A stretch of 14,796 bases of DNA from Nitrospira sp. (GCA_025363325.1 JANYEF010000496.1:1-14796), one strand, 5' to 3'. Shown: positions 6,588-14,599, counted from the stretch's first letter. Notes: generated by a model from the letters alone, not told the origin. Numbers and translations are program-made.

Positions 6588-7581
6588 GTGCGATGCTCCT
6601 TTGTTGTGTGAAGACACTCTTTGTGACCGTGCATGGACTCGTCGTTGAGCATACCGCGCACATGTATCTCAGCACCATCGGAGAATGTCAAGGAAATTTG
6701 GGCGTACGTGTTGCGACAAATTACAGCACGCGAGTTCCAGGAATTTCTCGACGAGCCATCGCACGATACGAACGAAAGGCTCTTTGGAAGGGTCAACTGT
6801 TATTGTGTGACGTTAAAAGAGGGCCGCGTGGGGCTTCCAGGCACTACGGACGTTCGCGATCGATGACAATGGAAATCCCATCCACTCCAGATTGTACCGG
6901 CAGGCTCGTCCCCTCTAAATCTCCACTTTGCGGCATCGCCTGGCCGGACTTTGACATACGGGCCACAATCACCACCGGTCCGGCACTGGAGAGTTTTCTA
7001 GACGGCATGGGGCTGGTTGAGTCATCGAGCTGAAATGTAAACGGTAGATCTTTTCCCGTCGCCCGTACGATCGACACCGGCATCGGTGGACCACTCATCT
7101 CGCGCGCAAACACAAACAATGTATCCGTCGGAGATCCTTTGCCGACAAGGCCCGGCGCCATAGTCACGGTACCTCTGATCGTACGTGGCTGTCCGGCTTG
7201 CCCAATCGGCTGGGCCGGCGCTGCCGATTCCGCATATGGTCGTTCACGATCGATGACGACAGTGATCCCATCCACTCCAGATTGTACTGGCTGACTCGTC
7301 CCCTCCAAGTCTCCGTTTTGTGGCATCGCTTGGCCGGACTTTGACAAACGGGCCACAATCACCACCGGTCCGGCGCTGGAGAGTTTTCTAGACGGCATGG
7401 GGCTGGTCGAGTCATCGAGTTGAAACGTAAACGGTAGATCTTTCCTCGTCGCCCGCACGATCGACACCGGCATGGGCGGGCCACCCACCTCTCGTGCAAA
7501 TACAAATAATACGTCCGATGGTGATCCCTTGCCGGCCAAGCTCGGCGCCAGAGTCACCGTGCCGCTGATCGCACGCGACTG
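6126..7581 (-). repeat. Three copies of the 115-residue CcmI C-terminal domain
   Basis: Copy 1 is 7237-7581 and copy 2 is 6847-7191, both in ccmI and offset by exactly 390 bases. Copy 3 is 6126-6470, in the secreted gene, offset by 721 bases from copy 2. All three align without gaps. Over 7021-7080, copy 2 differs from copy 1 at 5 bases and from copy 3 at 15. Over 7081-7140 it differs from copy 3 at 4 bases and from copy 1 at 16. Copy 2 is therefore a mosaic with a switch point near 7080. Confidence 0.9.
6656..6691 (-). promoter_or_regulatory. haoA-like promoter of the secreted CcmI-domain gene
   Basis: On the minus strand, TTGACA (6691-6686) is followed by TGCTGAGATACATGTGCGC (6674-6656). 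The 19-base block differs from the haoA promoter block at one position. The start codon is 68 bases downstream. The spacer between TTGACA and the block is 11 bases here and 9 at haoA. The sequences diverge after the block and become similar again at the ribosome-binding site, as expected if the elements are kept by selection. Confidence 0.6.
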
Positions 7582-8511
7582 TCCGGTCTGCTGGGCCGGC
7601 ACCGTCGGCTCCGTAGATGCGGGCATCGTCGCTTGACCGCCACCAAGTTGGCTCTGGGCTTCTGCGATAGCCGCCATCAGTTGCTGCGTCATTTCCGGAT
7701 CTGTATCCGCAGGAAGGTTTGCGCGAGCTTGTTCCCAGTCCTTGGCTGCGCGCGCAAAATTCTTTCGGTTGAACGCGACGGTCCCTGCCAACATCAGTGC
7801 CTTTACATTGCGAGGATCAATCTTCAGTGCCTGCTGAATCAAGACTTCTGGTTTTCCATCTAACTTGCGACCATGGAGGACACCCAGGGCATCGGCATAA
7901 TCGACGAGTAACTGGGCATCATCAGGAATGAGTTTCACGGCTTTCTCGTAAATTGGTACGGCATCGGCGTGACGCCCCATGGCCATGTACGAACGCGCGA
8001 GCATTCCCCATCCCACGCCATCATTGGGATTCTCCTCCATCTTTTGCTGTAGCCGTTCGACCATTGCCGCGAGTCCGTCAGGGGACTGATGGGCACCTTC
8101 TGCAGTCCCTTGCCCAGACAACGCGGGCTCGTCCGATTGCGTCATGGCGAGTGGGTTCCCCAGTTCCCAATAGAGCAACCCACTGACAGTCGGGATGATG
8201 ATGGCAAGTGCCAATGCCACCGGCCTGCTACTCACCTGTCGCCGTGCCATTGTGGGGGTCGTCTCCGTCGCGCCCGTTTCTTCCAGCAGACGGCGTTCGA
8301 GCTCACGTCGTGCTTGCTCATAGAGCTCGTCGGTGAGCACCCCGTTTGCGCGGTCCTGCACTAATTCCGCGAACTGCTGCCGGAAGATAGACAGTGTCTT
8401 CTCCTGCTCTCCAGTTACGGCGGCGGCTGTGCGCTTCAGCAGGGGCCACAACAGGAGGCCGAGGACGAGAACGGTCATGGTCGATACGATAAGCCAGAAT
8501 ATGATGGTCAC
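6844..8511 (-). CDS. ccmI: Cytochrome c maturation protein CcmI with duplicated C-terminal domain
   Basis: This is the apocytochrome-handling component of System I. The 555-residue protein has membrane segments at about 3-24 and 98-114, with a cytoplasmic loop between. A TPR region follows (about 145-290, including WGMLARSYMAMGRHADAVPIYEKA split over two helices), then two C-terminal domains at 311-425 and 441-555, 99 of 115 positions identical. One such domain is the usual arrangement. The linker between them, YAESAAPAQPIGQAG, matches the mature N-terminus of the neighbouring secreted protein (YAESGTLAKPIAEAG). The start is GTG 8511, overlapping the ccmH stop by four bases (GTGA), with AAGGAG about 10 bases upstream. 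It is the last gene of the ccm operon proper; 256 bases separate it from the secreted paralogue. Confidence 0.93.
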   Translation of the reverse strand: MTIIFWLIVSTMTVLVLGLLLWPLLKRTAAAVTGEQEKTLSIFRQQFAELVQDRANGVLTDELYEQARRELERRLLEETGATETTPTMARRQVSSRPVALALAIIIPTVSGLLYWELGNPLAMTQSDEPALSGQGTAEGAHQSPDGLAAMVERLQQKMEENPNDGVGWGMLARSYMAMGRHADAVPIYEKAVKLIPDDAQLLVDYADALGVLHGRKLDGKPEVLIQQALKIDPRNVKALMLAGTVAFNRKNFARAAKDWEQARANLPADTDPEMTQQLMAAIAEAQSQLGGGQATMPASTEPTVPAQQTGQSRAISGTVTLAPSLAGKGSPSDVLFVFAREVGGPPMPVSIVRATRKDLPFTFQLDDSTSPMPSRKLSSAGPVVIVARLSKSGQAMPQNGDLEGTSQPVQSGVDGITVVIDRERPYAESAAPAQPIGQAGQPRTIRGTVTMAPGLVGKGSPTDTLFVFAREMSGPPMPVSIVRATGKDLPFTFQLDDSTSPMPSRKLSSAGPVVIVARMSKSGQAMPQSGDLEGTSLPVQSGVDGISIVIDRERP

Positions 8512-8969
8512 AGTCGATTAGCTCCTTCGGAGAGCAGTCGCGCGACACGGTTGCACTCTTCTTCCGACAATGACAGGTCGACAAGCTTCTTCTGTCTCCT
8601 GCGCAGCGCAAGCACCAACGCCGCCACGCCTGCGATCATCAAGACGAACGGCCCCACCCAGAGCAACGTGGTCGTGGCCTTCAGGGGAGGTCGATATAAT
8701 ATAAAATCTCCATATCGCGTGACGAGGAATTCGATAATGTCTTTGTCGCTCATATCTTTGGCGATCATCTCGCGGACTTCGCGGCGCAAGTCTTCGGCCA
8801 ACGGTGCGTGCGAATCGGCCAACGTTTGATTCTGACAGACCAAACAGCGGAGCTCGACGGCCAGGTGCTTGAGCCGTGCTTCGACCAGCGGATTGTCGAT
8901 GAGCGGCCTGGCCTCTTCCGCCCCAGCGAGACATGGAACGAGAAGGATGATCAGCAAGAACCATTTCAT
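8508..8969 (-). CDS. ccmH: Cytochrome c maturation protein CcmH (thiol-redox subunit)
   Basis: CcmH keeps apocytochrome CXXCH cysteines reduced together with CcmG, and works with CcmF and CcmI in haem ligation. The 153-residue protein has a signal peptide (about 1-18), the hallmark ELRCLVCQNQ motif with Cys42 and Cys45, and a C-terminal membrane segment at about 101-122 followed by a basic stretch. This is the short form in which CcmH and CcmI are separate proteins. It overlaps ccmG by four bases (ATGA) and ccmI by four (GTGA), indicating coupled translation. Confidence 0.95.
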   Translation of the reverse strand: MKWFLLIILLVPCLAGAEEARPLIDNPLVEARLKHLAVELRCLVCQNQTLADSHAPLAEDLRREVREMIAKDMSDKDIIEFLVTRYGDFILYRPPLKATTTLLWVGPFVLMIAGVAALVLALRRRQKKLVDLSLSEEECNRVARLLSEGANRL

Positions 8970-9493
8970 TGGTTTTGCAACTCTCTGACCAGGGGCAAGA
9001 TCTTCGTCTTCAACGTATCCTCGCGCAACGGGCCAATCTGCTTGTAGCGGATGACGCCTGCCTTATCGATCACATAGGTTTCCGGCACCCCGTAGACCCC
9101 ATAATTAATGCCGACGCGCCCCGCCTCATCGACGGCGGTCAGCGGATAGGGATTACCGTGTTGTCGCAGCCACGTCAGCGCTTCGTCCCGGGTATCTTTA
9201 TAATCCACACCGTAGATCGGTACCTCCCCGGATTTTGCAAGCTGGAGGAGGACCGGATGCTCTTCTTTGCAGCCCCCGCACCACGACGCCCAGAAGTTGA
9301 GCAGCCAGACCTTGCCCGCCATCTCGTTCGGTGAAAAGACTTTCGTCTGATCATGGAGCTGCGGAAGCGAAAAAGCCGGCGCCGGCTTCCCGACCAGGGG
9401 AGACGGCAATTCACGCGGGTTGAGCGTCAGCCCCACCGCAAGAAAACCGACCACGACCAAGAAGGCCGCAAGCGGGAGGAGAAACCGGTTCAT
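8966..9493 (-). CDS. ccmG: Thiol:disulfide oxidoreductase CcmG/DsbE
   Basis: This is a membrane-tethered periplasmic thioredoxin-fold protein that reduces CcmH or apocytochrome disulfides. The 175-residue protein has an N-terminal anchor (about 4-24), the active site WASWCGGC with Cys72 and Cys75, and the cis-proline motif YGVPETYVID typical of CcmG. The dipeptide between the cysteines is GG, whereas Escherichia coli has PT. The start ATG 9493 overlaps the ccmF stop by four bases. Confidence 0.95.
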   Translation of the reverse strand: MNRFLLPLAAFLVVVGFLAVGLTLNPRELPSPLVGKPAPAFSLPQLHDQTKVFSPNEMAGKVWLLNFWASWCGGCKEEHPVLLQLAKSGEVPIYGVDYKDTRDEALTWLRQHGNPYPLTAVDEAGRVGINYGVYGVPETYVIDKAGVIRYKQIGPLREDTLKTKILPLVRELQNQ

Positions 9494-11481
9494 GAGATTG
9501 TCTGCCGAGCCATCTGTGTCGCCGCTGGCACCTCGGCCTCTTTACGGCGCCAGGCGAGTCGGTAGCGGCGATCGCTGACGGCCAGGACGCCACCCAACGC
9601 CATGATCAAACATCCGCCCCAGATCCAATCGATAAAGGGCTTGTGGTAGAGCCGCACGCTCCAGGCTCCGTTGTCGACTGGCTCGCCCAACGACACGTAC
9701 AGGTCGCGCATCAACCCGGGAGCGATCGCGGCTTCGGTCATGGTTTGATTCTGAACGGTGTAGCGCCGCTTTTCCGGATACATCACGGTCACCTCACGGC
9801 CATCCTGACTCACATGAAACGTTCCACGCGCCGCAGTATAGTTCGGTCCCTGGACTTCTCGGACTCCATCGAACCGGAATGTATAGCCGCCGACGGTGGA
9901 GGTCTCGCCGACATTCATCCGCAGATCTTGCTCGACCTCGAACCCTTTGACCATCGTCACGCCGACGATGAATACCGCGACTCCGCAGTGGGCCAGGAGC
10001 ATGCCCCAATACGATCGTGGCACCGCGGCCAGTCGGCCCATGAGGCTGCCTCCATCGGCATGGGCCAGTCGTTCCCGCAGGCCCACCACGGACGTCGTCA
10101 CAATCCAGATGGCCAGCATGAGCCCCAGGCTGACGAGCGGCGTCCACTGGCCGATGAGCCACGGCAGCGTGAGGGCAGTCGCGGCACTCACCGCGAAGGC
10201 CCAACGCAGGCGCAGCGCTAAGGCGGGGAGCGTGGCTTTCTTCCACTGCGCCAGCGGCCCGATCCCCATGAGGAAAATGGCGGGGGTCATCAGGGGCACA
10301 AAGACGGTGTCAAAGTAGGGGGGGCCGACTGAAATCTTGCCGAGGTCCAGTGCATCCAGAAACAAGGGATACAACGTGCCTAAGAGCACCGCTCCCAAGG
10401 CCGCGACCAGCAACACATTGTTCGTCAGCAGCATCCCCTCGCGCGAGACGAGGGAGAAGCCCCCGCCCAGGCCCACGCGGGGCGCCCGCCACGCGTAGAG
10501 GATCAGGGAGCCGCCGATCACCACCGCCAGGAACACAAGGATGAACAAGCCACGCTTCGGGTCCGTGGCAAACGCATGCACCGAGGTCAAGACCCCGGAG
10601 CGGACCAAGAAGGTCCCGAGCAGACTGAGCGAGAATGCCATAATGGCGAGCAGCACGCTCCAGGCTTTGAACCCGCCCCGTTTATCGGTGACCGCCAGCG
10701 AGTGAATCAACGCCGTGCCCGCCAACCAGGGCATGAAGGAGGCGTTTTCGACCGGATCCCAGAACCACCACCCACCCCACCCCAGCTCGTAATAGGCCCA
10801 GCCGCTCCCCATCGCGACCCCAATGGTCAGAAAACACCAGGCGACTGTGGTCCAAGGGCGTGACCACCGCGCCCAGGTCGCGTCCAAATTGCCTCCCAAG
10901 AGCGCCGCGATCGCAAAGGCAAACGCGACGGAGAATCCCACGTAGCCCATGTAGAGCATCGGCGGGTGGATGACCATGCCGGGGTCCTGCAGCAGGGGAT
11001 TCAGATCGCGTCCATCGAAGGCGGCGGGGATCAACCGCTCGAACGGATTGGAGACGGTCAACATGAACAAGAGAAATCCCAGGCTGACGAGTCCCATCAC
11101 GCCGAGAATGCGCGCGCGCATCGCCTCCGGCAGATGGGTGGAGAGAAACGAGACGGCGACCATCCAGATACTGAGGATGAACACCCAGAGGAGCAGCGAT
11201 CCCTCGTGCGCGCCCCAGATGGCGGCGAGACGATACTGAATGGGGAGCTGGGAATTCGACGTGGACGCCACGTAGAGCACGGAGAAGTCTTTGACCGCAA
11301 AGGCATACCCCAAACAACAAAAGGCGAGCAGGACCAGCAGGAATTGTCCGCGCGCCGCGGGCTTCGCCACCGACATCAGCATCGAGTTCCCCACTGCCGC
11401 CCCATAAATGGGCAGGGTCCCCAACACCACCGACACACAGAGGGCGAGAATCAAGGCGTAATGACCGATTTCAGGAATCAT
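9490..11481 (-). CDS. ccmF: Haem lyase subunit CcmF
   Basis: CcmF is the core of the System I haem lyase, transferring haem from holo-CcmE to apocytochrome. The 663-residue polytopic membrane protein is normal for the family. The WWD haem-handling segment is at 226-252 (GSGWAYYELGWGGWWFWDPV). Conserved histidines are His172 (IHPP), His260, His303 (SVHAF) and His499 (LLAHCG), at positions equivalent to the periplasmic and membrane haem ligands of E. coli CcmF. A 12-base gap separates it from ccmE. There is a single CcmF in this window, although it must serve proteins with up to nine haem motifs. Confidence 0.97.
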   Translation of the reverse strand: MIPEIGHYALILALCVSVVLGTLPIYGAAVGNSMLMSVAKPAARGQFLLVLLAFCCLGYAFAVKDFSVLYVASTSNSQLPIQYRLAAIWGAHEGSLLLWVFILSIWMVAVSFLSTHLPEAMRARILGVMGLVSLGFLLFMLTVSNPFERLIPAAFDGRDLNPLLQDPGMVIHPPMLYMGYVGFSVAFAFAIAALLGGNLDATWARWSRPWTTVAWCFLTIGVAMGSGWAYYELGWGGWWFWDPVENASFMPWLAGTALIHSLAVTDKRGGFKAWSVLLAIMAFSLSLLGTFLVRSGVLTSVHAFATDPKRGLFILVFLAVVIGGSLILYAWRAPRVGLGGGFSLVSREGMLLTNNVLLVAALGAVLLGTLYPLFLDALDLGKISVGPPYFDTVFVPLMTPAIFLMGIGPLAQWKKATLPALALRLRWAFAVSAATALTLPWLIGQWTPLVSLGLMLAIWIVTTSVVGLRERLAHADGGSLMGRLAAVPRSYWGMLLAHCGVAVFIVGVTMVKGFEVEQDLRMNVGETSTVGGYTFRFDGVREVQGPNYTAARGTFHVSQDGREVTVMYPEKRRYTVQNQTMTEAAIAPGLMRDLYVSLGEPVDNGAWSVRLYHKPFIDWIWGGCLIMALGGVLAVSDRRYRLAWRRKEAEVPAATQMARQTIS

Positions 11482-11493
11482 CGTGGTGGTGTC

Positions 11494-11961
11494 CTACTGT
11501 GGTGGTATGACCAACGTGCGGCTGCTCTGCGCCCCGGCGGCCTTCGCCTTGGCGAGCGCGGCCGCGGCTTCCGGCGGCATATAGTTTTCATCGTGCTTCG
11601 CCAGTACTTCGCTCGCCAGGAAGGTCCCATCGGGCCCGAGTTGCCCCTGCGCCACGACGCCCTTCCCTTCTTTAAAGAGGTCCGGCAGAATCCCCTTGAA
11701 CGTCACGGGGACGCGTTTCGCCAGGTCGGTCACGATGAAATGCACGGTCAACCCATCGCCCTCGCGGGTGAGGCTGCCGGCTTCGACCATCCCCCCGATC
11801 CGGAAGCCGCGTCCTTTCGGCACTTCCGCGTTCGCCACCTGCGTGGGCGTAAAAAAGAAGACGAGATTGCTCTGGAACGCATTCAGCACCAACATCGAGG
11901 CCACGCCCAGGGCGAGCAGCCCCAGGCCGATCAGGCCAAACCGTTTCTGTCGCGGTGTCAT
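11494..11961 (-). CDS. ccmE: Periplasmic haem chaperone CcmE
   Basis: CcmE covalently binds haem exported with CcmABCD help and delivers it to CcmF. The 155-residue protein has an N-terminal membrane anchor (about 8-28), a beta-barrel domain, and the haem-binding motif LAKHDENYMPPE with His123 and Tyr127. An alanine- and lysine-rich tail follows. ATG 11961 is preceded by AGGAGGAG inside the end of ccmD, and the ccmD stop lies four bases upstream. Confidence 0.96.
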   Translation of the reverse strand: MTPRQKRFGLIGLGLLALGVASMLVLNAFQSNLVFFFTPTQVANAEVPKGRGFRIGGMVEAGSLTREGDGLTVHFIVTDLAKRVPVTFKGILPDLFKEGKGVVAQGQLGPDGTFLASEVLAKHDENYMPPEAAAALAKAKAAGAQSSRTLVIPPQ

Positions 11962-11965
11962 CGAT

Positions 11966-12136
11966 TCAATCTCCTCCTGAAGCTACGGCACGGGTCTGGG
12001 CGAGCGCCGCGGCATGGCGCCGCCAGACGGCGAGGACTTCCCCCACCAGGCACAGGGCCGTGGCGCCGAACGAGGTCCACACATAGAGCCCGTAGCCGCC
12101 CATCGCGAAAAACTCGGTCAGACTCCCCCACTGCAT
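11966..12136 (-). CDS. ccmD: Small membrane protein CcmD
   Basis: CcmD is a small single-pass protein that joins CcmC and CcmE and helps release holo-CcmE. The 56-residue product (MQWGSLTEFFAMGGYGLYVW and onward) has the FFAMGGYG-YVW signature of the family and one membrane segment at about 15-37. ATG 12136 is chosen because GGAGG lies 7 bases upstream; longer frames on this strand extend into ccmC and add an unrelated N-terminus. It overlaps the end of ccmC by 19 bases. Confidence 0.92.
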   Translation of the reverse strand: MQWGSLTEFFAMGGYGLYVWTSFGATALCLVGEVLAVWRRHAAALAQTRAVASGGD

Positions 12137-12897
12137 TCGCGCACCTCCGCAACGTCCTGCGCCGGGGCCTGCGTGCCCCACGACGGTTGGCGCGCCCGCT
12201 CGACAATCACACACCGCATGCGGGCCAGCGTCACCGCAATGCTATACATCCAGAAGCCGAGCGTCATGACCAGCATCGCGGTCACCATCGTCGTCGCCAT
12301 TTTTGGCGACGCGGTCATGCTGACGGAGGCCCCTTGGTGCAACGTGTTCCACCACTTCACCGAAAAATAGATAATCGGAACATTGACCACCCCGACCAGC
12401 GCAAAGACGGCACTCGCGCGATCGGCGCGGCGCACGTCGTCAATCGAGGCGCGCAACAAGATCAGCCCAATATACTGAAACAGGAGAATCAGTTCCGAGG
12501 TCAGCCGGGCATCCCACACCCACCACGCGCCCCAGGTCGGTTTGCCCCACATCGCTCCGGTGAGCAGCGCGAGAAACGTAAACAGCGCCCCGGTGGGGGC
12601 GATGGCCTGGGTCATCATGAACGAGGCGCGCGCGTGCAACCCCAACCCGAGGCCGGCCCACAGGGCCATGAGGACGTAGAGAAACATGGACATCCAGGCG
12701 GCCGGCACATGGACGAAAATGATGCGGTAGGACTCGCCTTGTTGAAAATCGGTCGGCGCGACGAAGAAGCCGAGGTACAGGCCGACGCCCATCAACCCGA
12801 GCGCGGCCGCGGCAAACCACGGGATCAGTTTCCCGGCTAGCGGGTAGAACGCCTGCGGTGACGAATATTTGAACCAGTTCATGCCCATGAAGCTCAT
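12118..12897 (-). CDS. ccmC: Haem handling protein CcmC
   Basis: CcmC loads haem onto CcmE. The 259-residue protein has six predicted membrane segments, the WWD motif at about 115-131 (MWGKPTWGAWWVWDARL), and the two conserved histidines His63 (FVHVPAAW) and His186 (WWNTLHQG). The N-terminal start is uncertain: ATGs at 12897, 12888 and 12882 are in frame and none has a good ribosome-binding site. Most neighbours overlap, but a 10-base gap separates ccmC from ccmB. The C-terminal tail overlaps ccmD. Confidence 0.96.
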   Translation of the reverse strand: MSFMGMNWFKYSSPQAFYPLAGKLIPWFAAAALGLMGVGLYLGFFVAPTDFQQGESYRIIFVHVPAAWMSMFLYVLMALWAGLGLGLHARASFMMTQAIAPTGALFTFLALLTGAMWGKPTWGAWWVWDARLTSELILLFQYIGLILLRASIDDVRRADRASAVFALVGVVNVPIIYFSVKWWNTLHQGASVSMTASPKMATTMVTAMLVMTLGFWMYSIAVTLARMRCVIVERARQPSWGTQAPAQDVAEVRECSGGV

Positions 12898-12907
12898 GCA
12901 GAATGTA

Positions 12908-13591
12908 TTATTCTAACGCGATGCGTAATGCAACAGCTGTGGCCCATGGCGCAAAAGCGAGCGAGAGCATGAAACAGGCTCCGAGCAACGACAGATTCGC
13001 TTCGCTGCCGATTCCGGCCAAGCTACTGGTAACGGCGCCGGCTCCAAAGATCAGCACTGGAACAAAGAGAGGAAGTACCAGGAGGGCAACCAGCAAGCCG
13101 CTCCCGCGCAACCCAAGAGTCAGGGCGGCACCGATGGCTCCAATCATACTCAACGTCGGCGTACCAAGCAAGAGCGACAACGTCAGCACCCCCAGCGTCT
13201 CCCCACTCAGGCCGAATTGCAAGCCGAGGAGAGGCGAAAGCAGGACCACTGGCAAGCCCGAGATCACCCAGTGTGCGAACACCTTCCCAAGGACCAGGAC
13301 CGCCAGAGGTTGAGGTATCAAGGCTGTCTGTTCTAACACACCATCGAGATAATCAGCGGTAAAAAGGCGCCCCAGTGACAACAGGCAAGCCAGCAGGGCC
13401 GTGACCCAGAGCACACCGGGGCCGATCATCCTCAACACCGCCGACTCCGGCCCAACTCCCAACGGGAAAAGGCTCGCGACGATGACGACGAAGAAGACCG
13501 ACATCGCCACATCCGAACGGTGACGCATGGCCAGCAGTAGATCCCGCCGGACAACCCCGCGCAACGCCTCACTCAAGCTGGGCTGGCTCAT
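12908..13591 (-). CDS. ccmB: ABC transporter permease CcmB
   Basis: CcmB is the membrane subunit of the CcmAB ATPase that, with CcmC and CcmD, drives release of haem-loaded CcmE. The 227-residue protein is almost entirely hydrophobic, with about six membrane segments. The N-terminal RRDLLLAMRHRSD and the segment LFTADYLDGVLEQ are typical of the family. ATG 13591 overlaps the ccmA stop by four bases (ATGA). Confidence 0.95.
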   Translation of the reverse strand: MSQPSLSEALRGVVRRDLLLAMRHRSDVAMSVFFVVIVASLFPLGVGPESAVLRMIGPGVLWVTALLACLLSLGRLFTADYLDGVLEQTALIPQPLAVLVLGKVFAHWVISGLPVVLLSPLLGLQFGLSGETLGVLTLSLLLGTPTLSMIGAIGAALTLGLRGSGLLVALLVLPLFVPVLIFGAGAVTSSLAGIGSEANLSLLGACFMLSLAFAPWATAVALRIALE

Positions 13592-14208
13592 CGAGTCAGC
13601 CTCAGATGCTGGACGGAATCAGCTGGGAGAGCAATTTCCTGGTGTGTGGCGACGACCACCATGCCGCCGTTACTCAGATGCGACTGCAGGCGTTGCGTCA
13701 GATAACTTGTGGCGGCTGCATCGAGTGAAGCAAACGGTTCATCCAGGAGCCATAACGGACGTGTAGAAAGCCAGAGACGTGCCAGCGCCACGCGGCGTTT
13801 TTGTCCTTGTGATAATACCCTCGTCGGCAGACGATGAACTGGTGGCCCAAGACCGACGGCCTCCAATGCCTTCTGCACGACTGTGCCGGAGCTTTCATCG
13901 CCAGCCAGGGAGGCGGAGACCTTGAGGTTTTCGACCGGAGTCAGGTCGTCCTTGATTCCGTTGAGATGCCCAACATAGGTGAGCTGGGCACAATAGAGTT
14001 CCTTGAGTTGGCGGATGTCTTTCCCTTGCCAAAGGATCGCGCCGCAGTCGGGCGATAATAGGCCGCACAGCATGCGGAGGAAGCTGGTTTTCCCACTGCC
14101 GTTCTCACCCACCACAGCCAAGAGAGTTCCTGGCTTGACCGTCACGCTGACGTTGGAGAACAGCAGTCGTTCCCCACGGCTGCCACTCAGTGCGACGGTT
14201 TGGAACAT
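13588..14208 (-). CDS. ccmA: ABC transporter ATPase CcmA
   Basis: CcmA is the ATPase of the CcmAB complex. The 206-residue protein, the usual length, has Walker A GENGSGKT (34-41), signature LSQGQKRR (132-139), Walker B LWLLDEP (152-158) and the switch histidine His189. The start is ATG 14208, because homology to CcmA begins there; the frame stays open to an ATG at 14322, but that extra part (38 residues) has no family counterpart. The ribosome-binding site is weak (GGTGGG, about 12 bases upstream), so the longer form is not excluded. It is the first gene of the ccm operon. Confidence 0.94.
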   Translation of the reverse strand: MFQTVALSGSRGERLLFSNVSVTVKPGTLLAVVGENGSGKTSFLRMLCGLLSPDCGAILWQGKDIRQLKELYCAQLTYVGHLNGIKDDLTPVENLKVSASLAGDESSGTVVQKALEAVGLGPPVHRLPTRVLSQGQKRRVALARLWLSTRPLWLLDEPFASLDAAATSYLTQRLQSHLSNGGMVVVATHQEIALPADSVQHLRLTR

Positions 14209-14352
14209 ATATCGAGAAATCCCACCGGGACCGAAGAAGAATTGCCGGAGCGTTGAATCTTTTTGAGCCGCGCTGTCTGTGAGCGTTTTCCCGACACCGC
14301 CTGACGCCTCAGTACGAAACAACTGTTGCTGAAGCGATAGTCCATTTGCAAG

Positions 14353-14437
14353 GCCGGTGTCACAAGTATGGGAATTTGTGGCCTCTTGCTAAGGGGACAC
14401 ACATCATTTGGCCAATTGTCGCCTATCTGACACCGGC
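14353..14437. repeat. Spaced 10-bp inverted repeat upstream of ccmA
   Basis: GCCGGTGTCA (14353-14362) and TGACACCGGC (14428-14437) are perfect inverted copies 65 bases apart. The match continues, after a four-base break, with TTTG on one side and CAAA on the other. Also nearby are GGACAC at 14395-14400 and 14453-14458. Ends of a small deleted insertion element or paired operator sites would both fit; I cannot decide. Confidence 0.3.
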
Positions 14438-14599
14438 GAGTCAAAGACGGTTGGACACAATGGGTTCCATCGCAGGGTCGCCGGTGAAGACGCGGGCGAT
14501 GGAGCCTGGCGCACCCATGGTGTCATGCCACGCCATGGAGATGTAGCTTCGGATGAGACAGAAGGCTTGTGCCCAATGTCCTCGACTCGCTGTGCCCGA

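Noticed and set aside
6588..6617. Ten-residue longer start (ATG 6617) for the secreted CcmI-domain gene
   Set aside because: The ribosome-binding site AAAGGAG would then lie inside the coding region, and the extension precedes a complete signal peptide that aligns with HAO from ATG 6587.
6593..7033. Plus-strand open frames across 6593-7033
   Set aside because: They are shadows of ccmI and the secreted gene; the recurring peptide in them merely reflects the repeated domain read from the wrong strand.
6126..7581. The repeated 345-base units as a mobile element or CRISPR-like array
   Set aside because: The units are in-frame protein domains with gapless codon alignment, not spacer-separated short repeats and without transposase or terminal repeats.
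10966..12840. A 624-codon plus-strand open frame opposite ccmC, ccmD, ccmE and ccmF
   Set aside because: It is an antisense shadow of GC-rich genes: the product is rich in Arg, Gly, His and Gln, has no domain, and lies opposite four well-supported ccm genes.
14209..14322. N-terminal extension of CcmA to ATG 14322
   Set aside because: The added 38 residues are unlike CcmA, and ATG 14208 gives the usual 206-residue length; kept only as an alternative.
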